Origin: Bifidobacterium breve
GTDB lineage: Bacteria > Actinomycetota > Actinomycetes > S36-B12
Length of the DNA: 5,218 bases
Assembly: GCA_945870085.1 (NCBI GenBank)
Contig: CAMBQX010000125.1
Coordinates: 1-5,218 of the forward strand
Reading direction: 5' to 3'
The translations under genes and the position numbers were made by a program. Below, one piece after another: positions 5,131 through 5,218 of this stretch (its first letter is position 1; each line of letters begins with the position of its first letter). Below the pieces are notes generated by a model. The model did no database searches, was not told the origin of the DNA, and saw nothing but the letters and a program-made list of their open reading frames with translations.

Positions 5131-5218
5131 TCACCCGAGCGAAAGCTCACCAACTCCGCAAACTCCGATTGCATTGGATCCTAGGCAGGTAACCAAGCCC
5201 GCGCACTTGCGTGAAGAG
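5131..5218. other. Unassigned right edge next to the IS remnant
   Basis: No gene is assigned here. On the minus strand the orfB frame continues open above the TGA at 5133-5131 and contains SSRKCAGLV, faintly like the RECALV block of orfB itself, so a second or rearranged IS3 piece is possible. A different frame has ATG at 5174-5172 with AGGA just upstream and encodes MQSEFAELVSFRSGD before running out of frame through orfB; this could be the start of a gene cut by the IS. Neither reading is firm. Confidence 0.3.

Noticed and set aside
5137..5148. GAGC-GAAA-GCTC mini hairpin with a GNRA-type loop
   Set aside because: The stem is only 4 bp with no extension or supporting structure; it is expected by chance.

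Overview
The window looks like a piece of an actinobacterial (Actinomycetota) chromosome of moderate GC, clearly below that of Streptomyces or Mycobacterium. The evidence is protein resemblance. The LysRS, the short GNAT-type ArgA, the Ami1-like amidase and the DUF501-Ppx pair all read like shorter or slightly diverged versions of the Mycobacterium tuberculosis proteins Rv3598c, Rv2747, Rv3717, Rv1025 and Rv1026. These matches are from memory, not from a search. I cannot name the genus.

Everything recognisable is on the minus strand, so transcription runs from high to low coordinates. Positions 4213 down to 23 form one tightly packed five-gene cluster: lysyl-tRNA synthetase (lysS), amino-acid N-acetyltransferase (argA-like), secreted zinc N-acetylmuramoyl-L-alanine amidase (Ami1-like), a DUF501 protein, and an exopolyphosphatase/pppGpp phosphohydrolase (ppx). 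lysS and argA are 9 nt apart. The next three junctions are all 4-nt stop/start overlaps (GTGA, ATGA, ATGA), which points to one mRNA and translational coupling. A strong Shine-Dalgarno-like run just past the ppx stop suggests the operon continues beyond the left edge. The genes link translation, arginine precursor synthesis, peptidoglycan turnover and polyphosphate/alarmone metabolism; no single shared pathway is evident.

Positions 4214-4367 are the region upstream of lysS. It holds a 14-bp hairpin that pairs fully only in the minus-strand RNA, direct repeats of GTGTTACAA, and only weak promoter-like matches.

From 4368 rightward lies a decayed IS3-family (IS407/IS3-group-like) insertion sequence. 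Its 3' terminal repeat is at 4368, and its orfB transposase is in two frames with the middle of the DDE domain missing. The break contains a motif resembling an IS256-family terminus, which suggests an IS inserted into an IS, followed by deletion. The last ~90 bases (5131-5218) are not confidently assigned. I see no tRNA, rRNA, CRISPR array or defence system. Apart from the operon arrangement and the nested IS scar, this is fairly ordinary sequence.
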